64,000 nucleotides of DNA from DASWZN01 sp963841635 (GTDB lineage: Bacteria; Acidobacteriota; Terriglobia; Bryobacterales; Bryobacteraceae): assembly GCA_963841635.1 (NCBI GenBank), contig CAWJDO010000002.1:1-64000 (forward strand), read 5' to 3'. Both the position numbers and the translations under genes were made by a program. Within the stretch, counting starts at the first letter, position 1. The number at the start of each line of letters is the position of its first letter. Below are positions 60,914-64,000 of this stretch, piece by piece. A model generated the notes under the pieces. It was not told the DNA's origin. It was given only the letters and a program-made list of their open reading frames with translations, and searched no databases.

Positions 60914-61174
60914 ATGAAGAAACCCGGTTGGGCGTTCGTCAAGAATCTCTTGATCCGGATCATGTACCTCACAGGCGCTGCGATTATGGCTGTGTTGGCC
61001 CTCTTTTTCATTGCCGCGTCTGGTTTTTCCATGGCGGATGCAGTCAAGGCCCGCGATTTCAAGGGCTTTGCGATGGCGCTGGGCGGGTTGCTCATGTCCG
61101 CTGCGCCGGTCGTGGGCGCCTACTCGATGGCTCTATCCTTCCGAGCGGCGCGCCGCCTCGGCGCCACCGCGTAG
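60914..61174 (+). CDS. small two-helix membrane protein
   Basis: The 86-aa product (ATG 60914) has hydrophobic segments at about 14-35 (IMYLTGAAIMAVLALFFIAA) and 50-72 (MALGGLLMSAAPVVGAYSMA). It starts 28 bp after cdaA and may be cotranscribed with it. No homologue was recognised. Confidence 0.65.
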   Translation: MKKPGWAFVKNLLIRIMYLTGAAIMAVLALFFIAASGFSMADAVKARDFKGFAMALGGLLMSAAPVVGAYSMALSFRAARRLGATA

Positions 61175-61233
61175 CCGCCGCCCACGCACGGTTATAATCA
61201 AAGCACCGCACCTGGCGGCCTTCTGGGGATGCC

Positions 61234-61971
61234 ATGCCGCACCTGTTCGCCGGAACCTCCGGCTTCGCCTATCCGCAGTGGAAACCCGACTTCTATCCAA
61301 AGAACGTGCCGCAGAAGAAGTTCCTCGAGCACTACGCCGCCCGGCTGAACGCGGTCGAGATCAATTACACGTTCCGCCGGTTGCCGGCCCCGGCCACGCT
61401 CGAGAACTGGGCCGCTTCGACGCCCGCCGGCTTTCTCTTCGCCCTGAAGGCGCACCAGCGCATCACCCACATCCGCCGCCTCAAGGATGCCGGCGAGGCC
61501 ACGGAAGTCTTCCTGAAGGTGATCGATCCCCTCCGCGCCGCGCGCAAACTCGGGCCGGTCCTGTTCCAGTTGCCGCCGCAGTTGCATGCGGACCCCGCGC
61601 TCCTGTCGGCGTTCCTCGAACTGCTCCCGCGCGATCTCCGTTTTGCTTTCGAGTTCCGCCACCCTTCATGGCTGAACGACGAAGTGTACCGGCTGCTCGA
61701 AGCCCGCAACGCGTGCCTCTGCCTGGCGGAATCGGAGAAGCTCGAAGTGCCCCAGGTGATCACGGCGGACTTCGTCTATTTCCGCCTGCGCAAACCCGAC
61801 TACACCCCGGCCGACCTTGCCGCGATCGGGGACAAATGCCAGGACCTGCTCGGCGCGGGGAAGGACCTGTTCGTCTTCTTCAAACACGAGGACACCCCGG
61901 AAGGCGCCCTCCAGGCCGAGAGTCTGCTCAAAAGACTCGGGCGGCCCTCCACGCAGCAAGCGTCGTCGTGA
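61234..61971 (+). CDS. DUF72/YecE-family protein
   Basis: The 245-aa product has the DUF72 pattern: LFAGTSGFAYPQWKPDFYPK, VEINYTFRRLPAPATLENW, FAFEFRHPSWLNDEVYRLL and DFVYFRLRKPDY. It folds as a TIM barrel with unknown activity. It stands alone; the next ~270 bp to 62244 contain no recognised gene. Confidence 0.9.
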   Translation: MPHLFAGTSGFAYPQWKPDFYPKNVPQKKFLEHYAARLNAVEINYTFRRLPAPATLENWAASTPAGFLFALKAHQRITHIRRLKDAGEATEVFLKVIDPLRAARKLGPVLFQLPPQLHADPALLSAFLELLPRDLRFAFEFRHPSWLNDEVYRLLEARNACLCLAESEKLEVPQVITADFVYFRLRKPDYTPADLAAIGDKCQDLLGAGKDLFVFFKHEDTPEGALQAESLLKRLGRPSTQQASS

Positions 61972-62244
61972 CGCATCGGCTAGAAAGTCCGACAAACGTC
62001 ATGACTCCTGACTCGATAGCCGCAGGCCCTTCACGCCCGCATAGAAAACGATGAACTCAGCAGGGCGGTCGCCAACAACGCCCCGGTGCACGGAACCCAC
62101 GGTCACCCGACATTCCCCAACTGAATCTCCCGCCCCCTCAATAGCTTCCCAAAAGTGAGCCCCCGCCGCTCGCCCCGCCTCGCGGTACCCTCGCCTCAGG
62201 CACCCGCAATCCCGGTGCTCACATTACCGCCTGAAGGAGCTCCC

Positions 62245-62949
62245 ATGTCTTCCCAACAACGCATCGATACCTCCCGCGCCAACGGCGCCAAATCCCGCGC
62301 CGCCCGACTTACCCACGGCCTCACCTCCGACGAGCTCCTCATCGGCGACGAATCGGAAAAGGAGTTCAATGCCTTTCGCGAGGAATACCTTGCCGATTAC
62401 CAGCCCCAAACCCGCACCCAGGTCGACCTCGTCGATCAACTGGTCGCCACCCGCTGGCGCCTCAGCCGCGTCATCTCCCTCCAAAATCGGAAATGTCACC
62501 AAGAACCCAGCGACACAAAACCCCCGCGCCCTGATAAAGATAGGCCCGCCGCCAGAACCCCACCACTATCCACCATCGACCATCCGCCATCGACCAGCTC
62601 ATCGACGAGCGCCGCCGCCGAGCTCCAAAATCAGAAATGTCACCAAGAACCCAGCGACTCAAAACCCCCACGCCCTGATAAAGATAGGCCCGCCGCCAGA
62701 ACCCCACCACCATCCACCATCGACCATCCGCCATCGACCAGCTCATCGACGAGCGCCGCCGCCGAGCTCCAAAATCAGAAATGTCACCAAGAACCCAGCG
62801 ACACAAAACCCCCACGCCCTGATAAAGATGGGCCCGCCGCCGAAACACCACCACCATCCACCATCGACCATCCGCCATCGACCATCCACCATCGACCAGC
62901 TCGTCACACCTGCGGCCAGAGGGCTGCGTCGACTAATCTGGTAATGTAG
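62245..62949 (+). CDS. hypothetical protein with three 48-residue tandem repeats
   Basis: The ~234-aa product starts at the ATG at 62245 after GAAGGAG. The first ~75 residues (QQRIDTSRANGAKSRAARLT, then FNAFREEYLADYQPQTRTQV and LVDQLVATRWRLSRV) form a helical domain that I recall as widespread in Acidobacteria. After that the frame runs into a 144-bp repeat translated as Pro/Ser-rich text (QNQKCHQEPSDTKPPRPDKD). The repeat is open in more than one frame on both strands, so the native C-terminus was probably replaced by repeat expansion. Confidence 0.55.
   Translation: MSSQQRIDTSRANGAKSRAARLTHGLTSDELLIGDESEKEFNAFREEYLADYQPQTRTQVDLVDQLVATRWRLSRVISLQNRKCHQEPSDTKPPRPDKDRPAARTPPLSTIDHPPSTSSSTSAAAELQNQKCHQEPSDSKPPRPDKDRPAARTPPPSTIDHPPSTSSSTSAAAELQNQKCHQEPSDTKPPRPDKDGPAAETPPPSTIDHPPSTIHHRPARHTCGQRAASTNLVM
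62479..62894. repeat. 144-bp tandem repeat, about 2.9 copies
   Basis: Units start at 62479, 62623 and 62767 with CTCCAAAATC(A/G)GAAATG. Each ends in CCATCGACCATCCGCCATCG-type short repeats and GCCGCCGCCGAG. The unit is a multiple of three, so the host frame stays open. The third unit degenerates into extra ATCGACC motifs. Confidence 0.9.
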
Positions 62950-62960
62950 GAAACCCATCA

Positions 62961-64000
62961 GTGCTGAATCAACTCCAGGCTCCATCGCAAGAGCGCGCGC
63001 GCAAGGAAGGCCGTGGCATCTCCGTGTGGGTCACTTCCCGCGAGGCTTTCTGGATCGCCCTGGACGCGCTGCGCAGCCACAAGCTCCGCTCTTTCCTCAC
63101 GCTGCTCGGGGTGGTCATCGCCACCGCCACGCTGATCGTGGTCATGTCGATCGTCAACGGCATGAACCTCTACATCGCCGACCACATCGCCAACCTGGGC
63201 ACCAATACGTTCGTGCTTCACCAGTTTCAATGGGCGCAGGGCTTCGAATCGTTCCTCAACGCGCGCCGGCGCAATAAGCCCATCCGCATCGAGGATTACG
63301 AGTATCTGAGGGACAGCCTCCAGGGATACCAGCAGATCGGAGCCTTGGCCCAGCTCAACCCCAGCCCGTCCGCGCGCTACAAGGGCCACCTGATCGACGA
63401 GATCCAGTTGAGCGCCGTGACTCCCAGCTTTGCCGATATCGGCCGCGAGAAGATCGAGCAGGGGCGGTACATCAACGATTCCGACTATCAGCACAACGCC
63501 CGGGTCTGCATCATCGGCCAGGATCTGGTGGAGAAGCTGTTTCCCAACGTCGATCCTCTGGACAAAGAAGTTCAACTGGCGGGCCTGCCCTTCCGCGTCA
63601 TTGGCACCACGGAGAAACTCGGCAGCACCTTCGGACAGAGCCAGGACAACTTCGCCATGGTTCCCCTGAGCACCTTCCGCAACACTTGGATGGGCCGCCC
63701 CGAACTCATGGTATTCATCAAGTCGCCCGACGGCCCGCACATGGCGGAACTCCAGGACGAAGTGCGAGCCCTGATGCGCGCGCGCCGCCACGTCCCCTAC
63801 CGCGAGGAGGACACGTTCGGAGTCAACGCTTCCGACACCTTGATGACCGCCTGGAAGAACCTCACCGGCACGATTTTCGCCGTGACCATAGGATTGGTTG
63901 CCGTCTTCATGCTAGTGGGCGGAATCGTCATCATGAACATCATGCTGGCCAGCGTGACCGAGCGGACCCACGAGATCGGTATCCGCAAGTCGCTCGGAGC
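62961..64000 (+). CDS. MacB-type ABC transporter permease (cut by window edge)
   Basis: An open frame from the GTG at 62961 (AGGA upstream) reads to the end without a stop, about 346 residues. It begins with a cytoplasmic stretch, then WIALDALRSHKLRSFLTLLG and a membrane helix, a MacB periplasmic domain (PSFADIGREKIEQGRYINDS, VCIIGQDLVEKLFP), a second helix near the end and TERTHEIGIRKSLG, the FtsX/MacB signature. It is a classical single-unit MacB permease, different from the duplicated ADOP at 46-49 kb. A partner ATPase may follow outside the window. Confidence 0.9.
   Translation, partial: MLNQLQAPSQERARKEGRGISVWVTSREAFWIALDALRSHKLRSFLTLLGVVIATATLIVVMSIVNGMNLYIADHIANLGTNTFVLHQFQWAQGFESFLNARRRNKPIRIEDYEYLRDSLQGYQQIGALAQLNPSPSARYKGHLIDEIQLSAVTPSFADIGREKIEQGRYINDSDYQHNARVCIIGQDLVEKLFPNVDPLDKEVQLAGLPFRVIGTTEKLGSTFGQSQDNFAMVPLSTFRNTWMGRPELMVFIKSPDGPHMAELQDEVRALMRARRHVPYREEDTFGVNASDTLMTAWKNLTGTIFAVTIGLVAVFMLVGGIVIMNIMLASVTERTHEIGIRKSLG

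Noticed and set aside
62479..62894. CRISPR or satellite DNA of functional origin
   Set aside because: The whole 144-bp unit is repeated, with no unique spacers; it is a tandem duplication.

Overview
The window looks like a chromosomal segment of a high-GC Acidobacteriota bacterium, probably near Bryobacterales/Solibacter. This is inference from gene content: an acidobacterial-type duplicated orphan ABC permease next to a PadR regulator, hopanoid tailoring genes (hpnJ, hpnI), a PEP-CTERM protein, Tat-exported sugar-acid enzymes, plant-polysaccharide glycosidases and many short interspersed palindromic repeats.

Positions 1-17380 are a mobile island abutting the 3' end of tRNA-Arg(ACG) at 17380-17456. 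It holds a leftward, overlapping operon (moxR ATPase, virB1 transglycosylase, virB9, virB10), a membrane-anchored double-AAA ATPase, a seven-repeat beta-propeller gene, two excisionase-like genes, a winged-helix nucleotidyltransferase and two tyrosine recombinases. The island is decaying. A 2.9-kb serine-recombinase element (516-3416) sits inside the second Walker A motif of the double-AAA gene. A 2.02-kb IS1634-type element (15101-17120) sits in the tRNA-proximal integrase with a TTAA target duplication. Removing each insertion in silico restores both host reading frames exactly. A six-copy degenerate ~24-bp repeat array (10587-10871) lies upstream of the moxR-virB operon.

From 17.5 kb rightward the content is chromosomal: hpnJ, two small SMR/EamA-type membrane proteins and hpnI in one overlapping operon (20902-17483); rplU-rpmA-obg (22.5-24.4 kb); a secreted GH5-like mannanase (24.6-26.7 kb); a broken ATPase-TPR gene that converges on ftsK-uppP (26.8-31.8 kb); a Tat flavodoxin, a PP2C phosphatase and an ornithine cyclodeaminase homologue (31.9-34.3 kb); two small zinc-ribbon proteins; a membrane JAMM-domain protein, a secreted protein and a DnaJ-domain protein (35.3-38.1 kb).

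At 39.1-45.1 kb a co-directional cluster (GH2 beta-mannosidase, mannonate-dehydratase-like, enolase superfamily, RraA-like) suggests mannan or sugar-acid breakdown. Then follow a PEP-CTERM protein, ADOP permease plus PadR, gapA, a six-PAS hybrid histidine kinase, galM, a TPR protein, a diadenylate cyclase fused to a YbbR/CdaR-like domain (59.7-60.9 kb), a DUF72 protein, a gene carrying a 144-bp tandem repeat, and the start of a MacB-type permease that runs off the right edge.

Several families of interspersed hairpin repeats occupy the gaps and in two cases form the C-terminal codons of genes. No CRISPR array or rRNA was seen. All family calls come from reading motifs by eye; no database search was run.
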